Source: Robertmurraya massiliosenegalensis JC6 (GTDB lineage: Bacteria > Bacillota > Bacilli > Bacillales > Cytobacillaceae). Taken from it: a stretch of 37,247 bases of DNA. Below, piece after piece: positions 1 to 10,182 of this stretch. Below the pieces are notes generated by a model that had not been told where the DNA came from, did no database searches, and saw only the letters and a list, made by a program, of their open reading frames with translations. The position numbers and the translations under genes were made by a program. The DNA lies in contig NZ_HE978518.1 of the NCBI RefSeq assembly GCF_000311725.1, positions 87,654-124,900 on the forward strand, read 5' to 3'. The first letter of the stretch is position 1, and each line of letters starts with the position of its first letter.

Positions 1-18
1 GCTATACTGGTCTTTTTT

Positions 19-600
19 CTATAACCATTTAACCTTTGGCTCTGTTTTATTTTTAATACGTGAAATGTTTGCCCGGTGTCGATAAATGACAAAGAAGGCA
101 AGAAGAGCAACTACAATGATGAGTGCACGATCACCGTCAATAATGGCATATATAAGAGCAGCCATAGCGGCAACAATTGAAGATAAGGAAACATATTTCG
201 TTATGTACAAACAAAGGATAAACACAGTGACAATGACCACGAACATGAGAGGTGCATATGCTAAAAGAACGCCACCAGAAGTTGCAACTGCTTTTCCCCC
301 TTTAAACCCAGCAAAGAGTGGGAACATATGCCCGATAACCGCTGCAACACCAGCTATTAATGGGTGTAGGTCTGATTGATTAAATAGATCGGGAAGAGTT
401 GTCGCAACCGTTCCCTTTAAAATATCTGCAAGTGTTACAATGATTCCTGCTTTAACCCCTAACACGCGAAAGGTATTGGTCGCTCCTAAATTCCCGCTTC
501 CATGTTTCCTTATATCAATCCCTTTCGCTTTTCCAGCAATCAGGCCTGAAGGGATAGAACCGAGTAAATAAGATAAAATGATAATTGCAATAATGACCAT
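19..600 (-). CDS. plsY: Glycerol-3-phosphate acyltransferase PlsY
   Basis: Integral membrane acyltransferase that moves the acyl group of acyl-phosphate onto glycerol-3-phosphate, the first committed step of phospholipid synthesis in most Gram-positives. The 193-residue protein has the family length, several membrane segments, and the signature loops: LLGSIPSG near the N-terminus, the [10 protein letters not shown] loop at about residues 34-43, and [10 protein letters not shown] further on. The ATG at 598-600 is chosen over the upstream in-frame ATG because AAAGGAGAA (607-615) sits about seven bases before it. In B. subtilis plsY (yneS) also lies beside yneT and parEC, which agrees with the order here. 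No sign of damage; identification is firm. Confidence 0.96.
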   Translation of the reverse strand: MVIIAIIILSYLLGSIPSGLIAGKAKGIDIRKHGSGNLGATNTFRVLGVKAGIIVTLADILKGTVATTLPDLFNQSDLHPLIAGVAAVIGHMFPLFAGFKGGKAVATSGGVLLAYAPLMFVVIVTVFILCLYITKYVSLSSIVAAMAALIYAIIDGDRALIIVVALLAFFVIYRHRANISRIKNKTEPKVKWL

Positions 601-1058
601 ATAATGTTCTCCTTTATAAAAAAGCTGCATTCTTTATTGTTGTTCATTTGAGTAGGAAAATAGATTTCACAAGATGTATAGTATTTCTACATCTCATCCT
701 CTCGCCTAACGCCTAGTAAATTTCAACTTTCCCCAAAGAAGATAAGATAAGTCAAGCGTGATTCACTTACTATTATCGGAGAAATCGAGAATTTTCAGTA
801 TGTACAGCGATAGAAAGGTACTTTCGATTTGTTTTTAAGACCTACTACTAATGTTTAATTATTGTACCATGTGTGGAAGCCATTTCACAATGCTTGAAAT
901 CATAAGAGGGATAGACAAAAGGTTGCACTAGTTCATACATTTATATTTTCAACTAACAGATTTCGTCATGAAACTTGAAAATTCCTCCTTATATGAGGTT
1001 TTTCTTTTCAAGATGGATTGAATTCGTTACGATGGAATCATGGGGAGGAATTTCATTC
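601..1058. other. Divergent intergenic region plsY / GH18
   Basis: AT-rich region of about 460 bases between two divergent genes. It holds the plsY ribosome-binding site (607-615), a candidate plsY promoter (861-890) and the GH18 ribosome-binding site (1042-1049). A short imperfect inverted repeat lies around 808-832 (AGAAAGgtaCTTTC core). No convincing small gene was seen on either strand. Confidence 0.5.
861..890 (-). promoter_or_regulatory. Candidate SigA promoter for plsY
   Basis: On the minus strand TTGTGA (885-890) is followed after 18 bases by TACAAT (861-866), preceded by TG in an extended -10 arrangement. If used, it would give plsY a leader of about 250 bases. It is the best minus-strand match in this gap, but a weaker promoter nearer the gene cannot be excluded. 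Confidence 0.45.
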
Positions 1059-2777
1059 ATGGTACGTGTTGAATATCATCAAAAGAAAATGATCTCAAAA
1101 GGGTGGATCATTGGCGGCTTATTGATCGCATTCTGTATAATCCTATCTAGTATTCTATTACTTTTATACCCTTTTACTTCAAAAGAAAAACATGAATACT
1201 TCAGTGGGGAGAATCCGATAATATTTGAAGGAGTTCAAAAAGGCAATGCAATTGTAGATAATGATAGTGTCTACGTGCCTTTAGCTTTCATTCAAGAGAA
1301 TATCGATGACAGTGTTAGCTATGACGAAAAGTCTAATTCCATTATCATAACAACGGCAGATAAGGTTATTCAAATGCCTTCGGAGTCATTGACCTATTAT
1401 GTAAATGAAGAGCCTGTAGAACTCCACTTTTCAGCGCTCAAAGATAAAGCAGGCGAACTTTATCTCGCATTAGAGCCCGTTATCAGTTTTTACCCAATGG
1501 AATATACTATTTTACCAAACACAAACGGGGTCTTAATCCAACAGAACGGGGAAAAGATTACGCATGCGACAATTACTGAAAAAGAGGTTCATGAGGAAAA
1601 ACTTCGATTAAGAATAGAGCCCTCTCTCCAATCTCCTTATACTTCTGAAACAACTTTGGGCGAAGAAGTGTCCATCGAAGAGGAGAAAGACGATTTTTAT
1701 TATGTGCGTAAAAAAGACGGAGTTGCAGGTTTTATAGAAAAAAAGCTTGTTTCACCTGGTGAGAAGGAAACGATTACTATTATTAGAGAGCAAAAAGAAG
1801 CGACATTACCAAAAATAGACGGCCCAATTCAATTAACTTGGGAAGCGGTTTATACTAAAACACCCCATCCTAATAGTCTTCCGCAAATGCCTGGGGTCAA
1901 TGTCGTATCTCCAACATGGTTTGAATTAGAAAACGAGAATGGAGAAATCAAAAACCTTGGTTCCTTACCCTATGTTACTTGGGCGAAGGACAAAGGATAT
2001 CAAGTTTGGGGACTTTTTTCCAATGCTTTTGATCCCGAATTAACATACCAAGCTCTTAAAGATTTTGATACCCGTCAAAAAATAATTAGAACTTTACTCC
2101 AATATAGTCAAATCTATCAATTAGATGGAATTAATTTAGATATCGAAAATGTGCGACCAGAGCATGGTCCACTCGTGACCCAATTTGTTCGGGAAGCCAC
2201 ACCCTATTTCCATGAAGCTGGACTCATCGTCTCAATGGACATTACTTTTATAGCTGATGGAAATTGGTCAGCTTTTTATGAACGGGAAAAATTAGCAAAT
2301 ATCGTCGATTATTTAGCCGTCATGGCCTATGACGAACATTGGGGATCCTCACCAATTGCTGGAAGTGTCGCAAGCCTGCCTTGGGTCGAGGAGAATCTAC
2401 AAAAACTCCTTGAGTCAGTTCCAAATGAAAAGCTAATCCTTGGGATACCACTTTATGCACGCCTGTGGCAAGTTCAAGACTCAGGAGAAGTGTCGTCCTC
2501 AGCGTTATCTATGGATAAAGTGGAGGAATGGTTGGAGCAACATCAACTAACTCCAACGTATGATGAGGCAAGTGGACAAAATTATGCAGAAGTTTATGTA
2601 GCCGAGGAGAAAAGCACATATAAAATTTGGCTTGAGGATGATCTTTCACTTAGAAAGAGAGTGAACTTGGCTTCTAAATATGAGCTTGCTGGTATTGCTA
2701 GTTGGTCTAGATCGTTTGCTAATGAAACTGCGTGGCTCGCTTTAGATATGGATAATGGCCAAGTCACCCAAAAATAA
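1059..2777 (+). CDS. Membrane-anchored GH18 family hydrolase with SH3b domain
   Basis: Predicted cell-wall-facing glycoside hydrolase family 18 enzyme of 572 residues. An N-terminal membrane segment (about residues 15-36) is followed by a region like the copper-amine-oxidase N-terminal/stalk domain (about 55-150). An SH3b-like wall-binding segment (about 180-235) precedes a C-terminal GH18 barrel. The catalytic motif DGINLDIE is present with D356 and the proton donor E363; MAYDEHW and GIPLYARLW are further GH18 strand motifs. The ATG at 1059 is preferred because GGGGAGGA (1042-1049) precedes it; the longer in-frame extension has no ribosome-binding site. In Bacillus such enzymes are usually tied to spore or cell-wall peptidoglycan remodelling; substrate cannot be read here. 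It interrupts the otherwise B. subtilis-like plsY-yneT order. Confidence 0.85.
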   Translation: MVRVEYHQKKMISKGWIIGGLLIAFCIILSSILLLLYPFTSKEKHEYFSGENPIIFEGVQKGNAIVDNDSVYVPLAFIQENIDDSVSYDEKSNSIIITTADKVIQMPSESLTYYVNEEPVELHFSALKDKAGELYLALEPVISFYPMEYTILPNTNGVLIQQNGEKITHATITEKEVHEEKLRLRIEPSLQSPYTSETTLGEEVSIEEEKDDFYYVRKKDGVAGFIEKKLVSPGEKETITIIREQKEATLPKIDGPIQLTWEAVYTKTPHPNSLPQMPGVNVVSPTWFELENENGEIKNLGSLPYVTWAKDKGYQVWGLFSNAFDPELTYQALKDFDTRQKIIRTLLQYSQIYQLDGINLDIENVRPEHGPLVTQFVREATPYFHEAGLIVSMDITFIADGNWSAFYEREKLANIVDYLAVMAYDEHWGSSPIAGSVASLPWVEENLQKLLESVPNEKLILGIPLYARLWQVQDSGEVSSSALSMDKVEEWLEQHQLTPTYDEASGQNYAEVYVAEEKSTYKIWLEDDLSLRKRVNLASKYELAGIASWSRSFANETAWLALDMDNGQVTQK

Positions 2778-2889
2778 AATCTCCTGCTTTGGAGTTGATT
2801 ACATGATTTTTTTACATTGAAAGCGTACAATGAAGGAAATACTACCTTTTACATGTAAATATGATCATTTTTATTGGAGGAGATACTAA

Positions 2890-3303
2890 ATGACAATTGA
2901 AAATCCGAGTCGTGAGGAAATTGGAAAGATCCTAAAAAGAGTAAAACGAATTGCTGTAGTTGGCCTAAGTGGCAATCCGGAAAGAACTTCCTATATGGTT
3001 TCTAAAGCGATGCAAGATGCTGGATATGACATTATTCCTGTGAATCCTACTATAGACGAAGTTCTTGGAGTGAAAGCTGTAAAATCATTAAAAGAAATCG
3101 AAGGACGTGTCGATGTTGTAAACGTATTTAGACGTCCTGAACATTTAATGGATGTAGCGAAAGAATTTGCTGATATTGACGCTGAAATTTTTTGGGCACA
3201 GCTTGGAGTCGTCAACGAAGAAGCATATCAATTTTTAAAAGAAAAAGGCTATACTGTAATTATGGATCGCTGCATTAAAGTGGAACATGCTTTAACAAAA
3301 TAA
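2890..3303 (+). CDS. yneT: CoA-binding (Rossmann) domain protein, YneT-like
   Basis: A 137-residue single-domain protein of the CoA_binding family, the nucleotide-binding fold found at the N-terminus of succinyl-CoA synthetase alpha and acyl-CoA synthetases. The motif VVGLSGNPERTSY (about residues 24-36) is the glycine-rich loop, and PVNP and VVNVFRRPEH are typical of the family. ATG is preceded by TTGGAGGAG. Stand-alone members bind CoA in vitro, but their cellular role is not established. The position between plsY and parE resembles B. subtilis, which supports the yneT name. A terminator follows immediately, so it appears monocistronic. Confidence 0.88.
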   Translation: MTIENPSREEIGKILKRVKRIAVVGLSGNPERTSYMVSKAMQDAGYDIIPVNPTIDEVLGVKAVKSLKEIEGRVDVVNVFRRPEHLMDVAKEFADIDAEIFWAQLGVVNEEAYQFLKEKGYTVIMDRCIKVEHALTK

Positions 3304-3314
3304 TGATTCATCAC

Positions 3315-3347
3315 AAAACTGTCGAGTATTTCTTGACAGTTTTTTTA
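3315..3347 (+). terminator. Rho-independent terminator after yneT
   Basis: Inverted repeat AAAACTGTC ... GACAGTTTT (arms about 3315-3323 and 3335-3343) ending in a run of seven T, twelve bases after the yneT stop codon. Confidence 0.85.
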
Positions 3348-3785
3348 TCGAATCTAAAATGATTCTTTATTCCTAATTATTGTTGTGGATTCCTTTTCCT
3401 AGAACTCCTCTAAACAAACCGTTGATTAAATAACTCTTACCTAAATTGAAGCAAATTGTTGATGACCTATTTGCTAAATCGTTATATTTATATACAATAG
3501 TGCATAGACGTTTCTTTTTGAGTAGGGATAATATTTGTGTTCATAAGTAAGAAAAGCGTTCACGATTCTTAAACTTTTGTTTTATTTCTCCAAAATTAAC
3601 TACAAAACTTTAAGAAAAAACGCAATTGATATGATAAGATTAACTTCAGGAACACTCGTTCTAAGAGTGATAAAGCCTATTTTTCGCGAATAAAAACCGA
3701 TCAATGGTTTCGTTGGTTTTCGCTTATGAAACGTTCTTTATAAATAAAAAATTATTTGGTAGCAGCAATTGAAAGGGGTATGTAA
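3348..3785. other. Upstream region of parE-parC, no gene seen
   Basis: About 440 AT-rich bases between the yneT terminator and parE. A TATGAT-like -10 lies near 3628-3633, without a strong -35. A weak inverted repeat (AAAACC ... GGTTTT, around 3692-3721) lies in what would be the parE leader. No coding frame with a plausible ribosome-binding site was found. Confidence 0.4.
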
Positions 3786-5768
3786 GTGGCAAGAAATCAG
3801 CAAAGCTTCGAATATAATGATGATGCCATTCAAGTATTAGAAGGTCTCGAAGCGGTTCGTAAACGCCCCGGAATGTACATTGGTAGTACTGATTCGAGAG
3901 GTCTTCATCATTTAGTATATGAAATTGTCGATAACTCGGTAGATGAGGCATTAGCAGGTTATGGTGACCACATCATCGTAAAGATACATAAAGACAATTC
4001 AATTAGTGTTCAAGATAAAGGGCGCGGAATGCCCACAGGCATGCACAAAATGGGAAAGCCGACACCAGAAATTATCTTAACGGTTCTTCATGCAGGAGGT
4101 AAATTCGGACAAGGTGGTTATAAAACAAGTGGGGGACTACATGGTGTCGGAGCATCAGTGGTTAACGCCCTTTCAGAATGGCTTGTTGTTAAGATTAAGA
4201 GAGATGGCTTTGTTTATGAACAACGTTTTGAACATGGTGGTGTGCCTGTTACAACACTTGAAAAAGTTGGGAAAACGAATCAAGCAGGAACAACCATTCA
4301 TTTCAAACCAGATAGAACAATCTTTTCCACTACAACTTATAATTATGAGACTTTATGCGAACGTCTCCGTGAATCTGCTTTTCTATTAAAAGGAATGAAA
4401 ATTGAAATTATAGATGAGCGCAATGATGTGAAAGAAGAATTCCATTATGAAAATGGAATCGAAGCATTTGTCCAATATTTAAATGAGGAAAAGGATGTAC
4501 TCCATCCAGTAGTCAGCTTTGAAGGAGTAAACGCTGGGATTGAAGTCGATTTTGCTTTTCAATTTAATGATGGATACTCTGAAAACGTTCTATCGTTTGT
4601 AAACAATGTCCGAACAAAGGACGGCGGTACCCATGAAGCTGGAGCGAGAACAGCTTTAACGCGAGCATTTAATGAGTATGCGAGAAAAGTAAGCTTGCTT
4701 AAAGAAAAGGATAAAAACCTTGAAGGTTCTGATATACGTGAAGGTTTTTCTGCGATCATTTCTGTTCGTGTACCAGAAGAACTATTGCAGTTTGAAGGGC
4801 AAACGAAAGGGAAACTAGGCACAAGCGAGGCAAGATCTGCTGTCGATGCTGTCGTTTCTGAACATCTATCTTACTTTTTCGAAGAGAATCCCGATATTAG
4901 CTCCCTTTTAATAAAAAAGGCAATTAAAGCTTATCAAGCACGGGAGGCAGCACGTAAAGCAAGAGAAGAAGCGCGCAGTGGGAAGAAACGGAAAAAAGGC
5001 GAAGCGGTTCTTTCTGGAAAACTAACTCCCGCTCAATCACGAAATCCACAGCGTAACGAACTCTATTTAGTAGAGGGAGACTCTGCAGGTGGTAGTGCAA
5101 AGCAAGGACGTGATCGGAAATTCCAAGCCGTACTTCCTTTACGTGGTAAAGTTATTAATACAGAGAAAGCCAAACTCGCTGATATCTTCAAAAACGAAGA
5201 AATCAATACGATTATTCATGCAATAGGTGCAGGAGTGGGTGCAGACTTCAATGTTGAAGACTGTAACTATGACAAGGTTGTCATTATGACCGATGCCGAT
5301 ACAGATGGTGCCCATATCCAAGTTCTCCTACTTACTTTCTTTTACCGATACATGAAACCACTTCTAGAGGCTGGAAAAGTATTTATTGCACTTCCACCTT
5401 TATACAAAGTGAGTAAGGGGACTGGTAAGAAAGAAGTAATCGAATATGCGTGGAGCGATGATGAGCTTGATGGAGCCATTAAGAAAATTGGGAAAGGCTA
5501 TATGATCCAACGCTATAAAGGACTTGGTGAAATGAATGCCGACCAACTTTGGGAAACGACGATGGACCCGGAAACACGGACGTTAATTCGTGTGCGGATT
5601 GATGATGCAGCGAGAGCGGAAAGACGTGTAACCACATTGATGGGGGACAAGGTTGAACCTCGTCGGAAATGGATTGAATCGAATGTTGCATTTGGTCTTG
5701 AAGAAGACGGTAGCATTCTTGAAAATGAAAATATTTTAGTGGAAGAGGAGGTTACTGAACATGAGTAG
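3786..5768 (+). CDS. parE: DNA topoisomerase IV subunit B (ParE)
   Basis: ATPase subunit of topoisomerase IV, which decatenates daughter chromosomes and relaxes supercoils with ParC. The 660-residue protein starts with a GHKL ATPase domain ([32 protein letters not shown]). The transducer domain follows, then a TOPRIM domain with EGDSAGGSA (E430) and the metal-binding DADTDGAH (D503, D505, D507). The GTG at 3786 follows AAAGGGG with somewhat long spacing and gives the usual N-terminus. Pairing with parC, and a length near that of B. subtilis ParE, favour ParE over GyrB. The last eight bases overlap the start of parC, suggesting translational coupling. Confidence 0.97.
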   Translation: MARNQQSFEYNDDAIQVLEGLEAVRKRPGMYIGSTDSRGLHHLVYEIVDNSVDEALAGYGDHIIVKIHKDNSISVQDKGRGMPTGMHKMGKPTPEIILTVLHAGGKFGQGGYKTSGGLHGVGASVVNALSEWLVVKIKRDGFVYEQRFEHGGVPVTTLEKVGKTNQAGTTIHFKPDRTIFSTTTYNYETLCERLRESAFLLKGMKIEIIDERNDVKEEFHYENGIEAFVQYLNEEKDVLHPVVSFEGVNAGIEVDFAFQFNDGYSENVLSFVNNVRTKDGGTHEAGARTALTRAFNEYARKVSLLKEKDKNLEGSDIREGFSAIISVRVPEELLQFEGQTKGKLGTSEARSAVDAVVSEHLSYFFEENPDISSLLIKKAIKAYQAREAARKAREEARSGKKRKKGEAVLSGKLTPAQSRNPQRNELYLVEGDSAGGSAKQGRDRKFQAVLPLRGKVINTEKAKLADIFKNEEINTIIHAIGAGVGADFNVEDCNYDKVVIMTDADTDGAHIQVLLLTFFYRYMKPLLEAGKVFIALPPLYKVSKGTGKKEVIEYAWSDDELDGAIKKIGKGYMIQRYKGLGEMNADQLWETTMDPETRTLIRVRIDDAARAERRVTTLMGDKVEPRRKWIESNVAFGLEEDGSILENENILVEEEVTEHE

Positions 5769-8202
5769 TACAGAGAAATTTCGTGACCTCCCGTTAGAAG
5801 ATGTTCTTGGAGACCGTTTTGGTCGCTACAGTAAGTACATTATTCAAGATCGTGCATTACCAGACGCACGAGATGGCTTGAAGCCCGTTCAGCGCAGAAT
5901 CCTATATGCTATGCATGTAGAAGGTAATACGAGTGAGAAAGGGTTTCGTAAATCAGCAAAAACGGTCGGTAATGTAATTGGTAACTACCATCCTCATGGA
6001 GATAGTTCCGTTTACGAAGCGATGGTCAGGATGAGCCAAGATTGGAAGGTCCGCAATCTCTTAGTTGAGATGCACGGAAATAACGGAAGTATTGATGGTG
6101 ATCCACCTGCTGCGATGCGTTATACAGAAGCAAGACTATCTGCCATCGCAGCTGAGCTTCTAAGGGATATCGAAAAAAACACGGTCGATCTCGTTCCGAA
6201 CTTTGATGATACGGCAAGTGAACCAACCGTATTACCAGCGATGTATCCTAACCTACTGGTTAATGGTTCAACCGGAATTTCCGCTGGTTATGCGACCGAT
6301 ATTCCTCCCCATCACTTAGGTGAAATTATTGATGGCGTCATAATGCGCATGGACAACCCACAAACTACGGTCGATGACTTAATGACCGTTATTAAAGGGC
6401 CTGATTTCCCAACTGGGGGCATCATTCAAGGGGTCGAAGGGATCAAGAAAGCGTATGAAACTGGAAAAGGTAAATTTATAGTGCGCGGGAAGACCGAAAT
6501 TGAAACAACCCGCGGTGGCAAACAACAAATCGTTGTGACAGAAATTCCTTATGAGATTAACAAAGCCAACCTCGTTAAGAAAATCGATGAATTCCGTTTG
6601 GATCGTAAAGTTGAAGGGATTTCTGAAGTACGTGATGAAACTGATCGCACTGGTCTCCGTGTTGTCATTGAGCTAAAAAAAGACGCAGATGCCAATGGTG
6701 TTCTTAATTATTTATATAAAAATAGTGACCTTCAAATTACGTATAGTTTTAATATGGTTGCTATCCATAATCGAAGACCAAAATTAATGGGCTTACTTAA
6801 TCTTCTTGATGCTTATATCGAGCATCAAAAGGAAGTCGTTACACGCAGAACACAATATGATTTACAAAAAGCAAGGGATCGTCAGCATATTGTTGAAGGC
6901 TTAATGAAAGCTCTTTCGATCCTTGATGAAGTCATTGCAACGATTCGTGCATCTAAGGATAAACGAAATGCGAAAGACAATTTAATTGCAAAGTTTCAAT
7001 TCTCTGAAGCTCAAGCAGAAGCAATTGTGTCCTTACAACTTTACCGATTAACGAATACAGATATTACAGCCTTACAAGCTGAAGCGGAGGAACTAGCAAA
7101 GAAGGTGGAAGAATTATCATCGATTCTTGCAAGTGAACGAAAACTTTTATCTGTTATCAAAAAAGAGCTAAAAGATGTGAAGAAACGATTCGCAGATGAA
7201 AGACGGACGAAAATTGAAGCTGAAATTGAAGAAATCAAAATTAATTTAGAAGTACTTATTGCAAGTGAAGATGTGATCGTCACTGTCACAAAAGAAGGTT
7301 ATGTGAAACGGACAAGTCCGCGTTCCTTTGCTGCTTCTAATGGGCAGGATTTTGGTATGAAGGACTCAGACCGTCTTCTTGCTCAATTAGAAATGAATAC
7401 GACAGATGTGCTTCTTCTTTTCACAAATAAAGGTAATTACTTATATTGTCCAGTACATGAGCTACCGGATATTCGTTGGAAGGATCTTGGGCAACATGTA
7501 GCCAATATCGTCCCAATTGATCGTGATGAATCGATTATCAAAGTGATACCTGTAGCAGATTTTGAAAAAGATTCTAACCTCTTATTCTTCACGAAAAATG
7601 GAATGATTAAGAAAACAGAGTTGAAGCAATATAAAGCACAACGCTACTCGAAACCACTTGTCGCTATTAATGTAAAAAATGGTGATGAACTCATCGATGT
7701 ACATGAAACAGACGGAAAAGCGGAACTCTTCTTAACTTCTTATTTAGGATACGGACTAAGATTTACAGAAGAAGAAGTGCCATTGGTTGGTGCAAGAGCA
7801 GCTGGGGTTAAAGGAATGAACCTGAAAGACGGAGATTTCGTCACAAGTGGAAATATTATTTCTAATTCAAATGAAGAAAGTATTGTTATTGTGACACAGC
7901 GTGGCTCTATTAAGAAAATGAAGTTAACCGAGTTTGATTTAACTTCAAGAGCAAAGCGTGGTGTCGTCATGCTTAGAGAGCTTAAATCAAATCCACATCG
8001 TGTCGTTGGGGCTGTCCTTGTCCGAGAAGATGATGACATTACCGTTCAATCTGAAAAAGGGCAACTCGAAAGCACGAAAGCATCCGAACTTCGTTACAAT
8101 GATCGTTACACCAATGGCTCATTCATCATTGATGAAACCGCAAGTGGTAAAGTCCAACACATTTGGAAAACAACTACTGAAAATACCAATAATGAAACTT
8201 AA
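5761..8202 (+). CDS. parC: DNA topoisomerase IV subunit A (ParC)
   Basis: DNA-cleaving subunit of topoisomerase IV, 813 residues. The N-terminal breakage-reunion domain contains the active-site tyrosine Y121 in [10 protein letters not shown]. The quinolone-resistance region reads [12 protein letters not shown], so the positions equivalent to S. aureus GrlA Ser80 and Glu84 (here S82 and E86) are wild type. A coiled-coil region lies at about residues 375-490, followed by the C-terminal beta-pinwheel blades that wrap DNA. The ATG lies inside the end of parE, and a strong terminator follows the stop codon. Together with parE it is a two-gene operon. Nothing unusual is visible. Confidence 0.97.
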   Translation: MSSTEKFRDLPLEDVLGDRFGRYSKYIIQDRALPDARDGLKPVQRRILYAMHVEGNTSEKGFRKSAKTVGNVIGNYHPHGDSSVYEAMVRMSQDWKVRNLLVEMHGNNGSIDGDPPAAMRYTEARLSAIAAELLRDIEKNTVDLVPNFDDTASEPTVLPAMYPNLLVNGSTGISAGYATDIPPHHLGEIIDGVIMRMDNPQTTVDDLMTVIKGPDFPTGGIIQGVEGIKKAYETGKGKFIVRGKTEIETTRGGKQQIVVTEIPYEINKANLVKKIDEFRLDRKVEGISEVRDETDRTGLRVVIELKKDADANGVLNYLYKNSDLQITYSFNMVAIHNRRPKLMGLLNLLDAYIEHQKEVVTRRTQYDLQKARDRQHIVEGLMKALSILDEVIATIRASKDKRNAKDNLIAKFQFSEAQAEAIVSLQLYRLTNTDITALQAEAEELAKKVEELSSILASERKLLSVIKKELKDVKKRFADERRTKIEAEIEEIKINLEVLIASEDVIVTVTKEGYVKRTSPRSFAASNGQDFGMKDSDRLLAQLEMNTTDVLLLFTNKGNYLYCPVHELPDIRWKDLGQHVANIVPIDRDESIIKVIPVADFEKDSNLLFFTKNGMIKKTELKQYKAQRYSKPLVAINVKNGDELIDVHETDGKAELFLTSYLGYGLRFTEEEVPLVGARAAGVKGMNLKDGDFVTSGNIISNSNEESIVIVTQRGSIKKMKLTEFDLTSRAKRGVVMLRELKSNPHRVVGAVLVREDDDITVQSEKGQLESTKASELRYNDRYTNGSFIIDETASGKVQHIWKTTTENTNNET

Positions 8203-8207
8203 TTTAT

Positions 8208-8247
8208 GCCCCTTGCTAATCATTTAGCAAGGGGCTAAGTGTTTTTT
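8208..8247 (+). terminator. Terminator of parE-parC
   Basis: Perfect 12-base stem GCCCCTTGCTAA / TTAGCAAGGGGC with a TCAT loop (8208-8235), followed by a run of six T at 8242-8247. Confidence 0.93.
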
Positions 8248-8259
8248 AATTTCCTATAT

Positions 8260-8327
8260 CATTCTAATTAATTATTGCATTCTAAAAAATTAGAACGTAT
8301 AATAAAATCAAATTAATGATTAGAATG
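8260..8327 (+). promoter_or_regulatory. SigA promoter with overlapping operator palindromes
   Basis: TTGCAT (8275-8280) and TATAAT (8298-8303) are separated by exactly 17 bases. A perfect palindrome TTCTAAAAAATTAGAA (8280-8295) fills the spacer. Related half-sites flank it: CATTCTAAT (8260-8268) and its inverted copy ATTAGAATG (8319-8327). This is the pattern expected for autorepression by the winged-helix regulator encoded next. Confidence 0.75.
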
Positions 8328-8339
8328 GATGATGGGAAA

Positions 8340-8798
8340 ATGGAGATTACATTGGAACAACAAAAATTAATATCTAGTCCACTGAGAGCAAAGATTATCT
8401 ATTTATTAAACGAAAATGCGATGACAGCCAAGCAAGTAGCCGATGAACTTGGAAAATCAAATGGAAGCGTTCATTATCATATCCAACAGCTTTATAACGG
8501 GGGAATTCTAGAGTTAGCTGATACGAAGAACAATAAGGGAATTATCGAAAAGTATTATCGTTCAAAAGCGATTGAATTTAAACTAAAAGATGAATTTTCA
8601 CCTGAAAAAACCGACTACTTTATGAAAAGAGGAACATCACTTTCCTTATCTGACAGTGAATTGGAAGAGTTTACGAAAGATTTTGATCGATTGCTAAAAA
8701 AATACGTAGAAAAAAGCATTAAAGGGCAACAAGAGCGTAAACCTTATGAGATCAATTGTGAATTTATAAAGCTACCAGAAGAAGAGGAGGAAAGTTGA
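8340..8798 (+). CDS. ArsR-type winged-helix transcriptional regulator
   Basis: DNA-binding protein of about 152 residues. The N-terminal winged helix (about residues 6-70) contains the recognition segment AKQVADELGKSNGSVHYHIQQL, typical of the ArsR/HTH_20 group, and an acidic tail ends in EEEEES. No cysteine or histidine cluster for metal sensing is evident, so the ligand may be a small molecule or drug. The start is uncertain: the in-frame ATG at 8316 would lie only a few bases after the expected transcription start. The ATG at 8340, preceded by GATGGG, is therefore preferred. The MFS exporter begins two bases after its stop codon, and the palindromic operator just upstream suggests that this protein controls both genes. 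Confidence 0.8.
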   Translation: MEITLEQQKLISSPLRAKIIYLLNENAMTAKQVADELGKSNGSVHYHIQQLYNGGILELADTKNNKGIIEKYYRSKAIEFKLKDEFSPEKTDYFMKRGTSLSLSDSELEEFTKDFDRLLKKYVEKSIKGQQERKPYEINCEFIKLPEEEEES

Positions 8799-8799
8799 G

Positions 8800-10074
8800 A
8801 TGCCAATATGGGTCAAAAGAAATATTATCCTTTTTCTTACTGGAAAGCTTACGGCCGTACTTGGTTCTTCCATCTACGGCTTTGCTATAGGTCTCTATAT
8901 TTTAGCAGAGACAGGATCCAGTCTGAATTTTTCTATTACACTATTCGTCAGCATATTACCTAGAATCTTACTCTCTCCGATCGCCGGAACATTAAGCGAT
9001 CGCATAGATAGAAAGAAAATCATTATTATTTCTGATTTTGCCTGTGCAGTTTGGCTTCTTGTCATCTTTATCATCTTCACTTTTCTTACGCAACACATCT
9101 GGCTCTTATTTTTAGCGACCTTCATCTTAAGTTCTCTCAACACTTTCTATTCGACTGCCGTGACTTCAGCGATTCATAATATGGTTGGCTCCGATTACAT
9201 TCAAAAAGCAATGTCATTAAATCAAGTAGCTGTATCTATTTCAACGATATTAGGGCCTGTACTTGGAGGAGTACTATTTGGTTTCATGTCGATATCAACG
9301 TTCATGATCATCAATATTATCGCTTTTACTTTTTCAGGAATAGTTAGTATTTTCATAAACTATCACTTATTTTCAGAAAAGAAAGTAGAAGCAAAAGAAG
9401 AAACTTTCTTCTCTGAACTAAAAATTGGACTTACGTATGTAAAGCAGCAGTCATTTATTAAAAACCTTCTTTTTATTGCCGTCTTTCTTAATTTTTGGTT
9501 TGCTGTCTTCCCAGTTGCTTTGCCGTATTTAGTGTTAACCGTAAGAGGGATGGAGTCCTATCAATTAGGGATTATAGAAGGTTCTTTTTCCATTGGGATG
9601 CTGATCATATCTATCGTTTTAGCACAAATGAAGGAAATCAAAAATAAAAAACGAAGTATATTTGGTGGTCTAGTAGGGTTGTCTAGCATGTTAATTCTTC
9701 TCGGTATTCCAAGTGTACCTGGGTTAAGCAATTTACCTAATATGTTCTTTTTTCCATTCCTAATCACAATTGTCTTGTTACTTGCATCATTTATTATGCT
9801 CATTAATATGCCCGTCATGGTTTTATTGCAAAAAAGCACTCCAGATCACTACCGAGGACGTGTAATGTCGTTAGTTGAAACGGGAGCAAGTTGTATGACA
9901 CCGTTAGGATTTATTGTTTTTGGATATTTACTAGAATTCACACCGGTATGGTTCTTACTTTTGATTTGCGGTGCAAGTATATTCATAATCGTGTTGTACT
10001 CATTAAGAAATAAACGATTTATTCAGCAATTAAACAGTTCAATAAATGACAATATTGTTGCAGTTGAAGGATAA
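8800..10074 (+). CDS. MFS efflux transporter (MFS_3 / macrolide-efflux type)
   Basis: Twelve-segment major facilitator of 424 residues. The loop 2-3 signature reads GTLSDRIDRKKIIIISD, and the C-terminal half carries the related RGRVMSLVETG. The overall pattern matches the MFS_3 group that includes Mef macrolide pumps and EntS-like siderophore exporters. GAGGAGG at 8784-8790 precedes the ATG. It is co-transcribed with the regulator upstream (2-base gap), which implies substrate-induced efflux. The substrate cannot be inferred. The pair sits between parC and alsT, where B. subtilis has only ynfC, so it is likely an accessory insertion in a conserved neighbourhood. Confidence 0.85.
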   Translation: MPIWVKRNIILFLTGKLTAVLGSSIYGFAIGLYILAETGSSLNFSITLFVSILPRILLSPIAGTLSDRIDRKKIIIISDFACAVWLLVIFIIFTFLTQHIWLLFLATFILSSLNTFYSTAVTSAIHNMVGSDYIQKAMSLNQVAVSISTILGPVLGGVLFGFMSISTFMIINIIAFTFSGIVSIFINYHLFSEKKVEAKEETFFSELKIGLTYVKQQSFIKNLLFIAVFLNFWFAVFPVALPYLVLTVRGMESYQLGIIEGSFSIGMLIISIVLAQMKEIKNKKRSIFGGLVGLSSMLILLGIPSVPGLSNLPNMFFFPFLITIVLLLASFIMLINMPVMVLLQKSTPDHYRGRVMSLVETGASCMTPLGFIVFGYLLEFTPVWFLLLICGASIFIIVLYSLRNKRFIQQLNSSINDNIVAVEG

Positions 10075-10182
10075 AAACGGTATGATAATAATTTTTTTAG
10101 GATAACTTAAAAATATACTTTGATCATTATGCAGATATATGATTTGATATGATTATGTACTTTTTACTACTAGGGGGAACAT

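Noticed and set aside
86-379. 97-codon plus-strand frame opposite plsY
   Set aside because: Antisense to a conserved essential gene, with no ribosome-binding site or family match.
934-941. CATACATT resembling a SigE -10 box upstream of the first GH18 gene
   Set aside because: No matching -35 element at the required spacing, so sporulation control cannot be claimed.
2594-2830. 78-codon minus-strand frame over the end of the first GH18 gene
   Set aside because: It lies almost wholly antisense to an intact GH18 domain and has no recognisable protein features or ribosome-binding site.
3660-3730. Possible riboswitch or attenuator in the parE leader
   Set aside because: Only a weak inverted repeat without a T-tract or known riboswitch core is visible.
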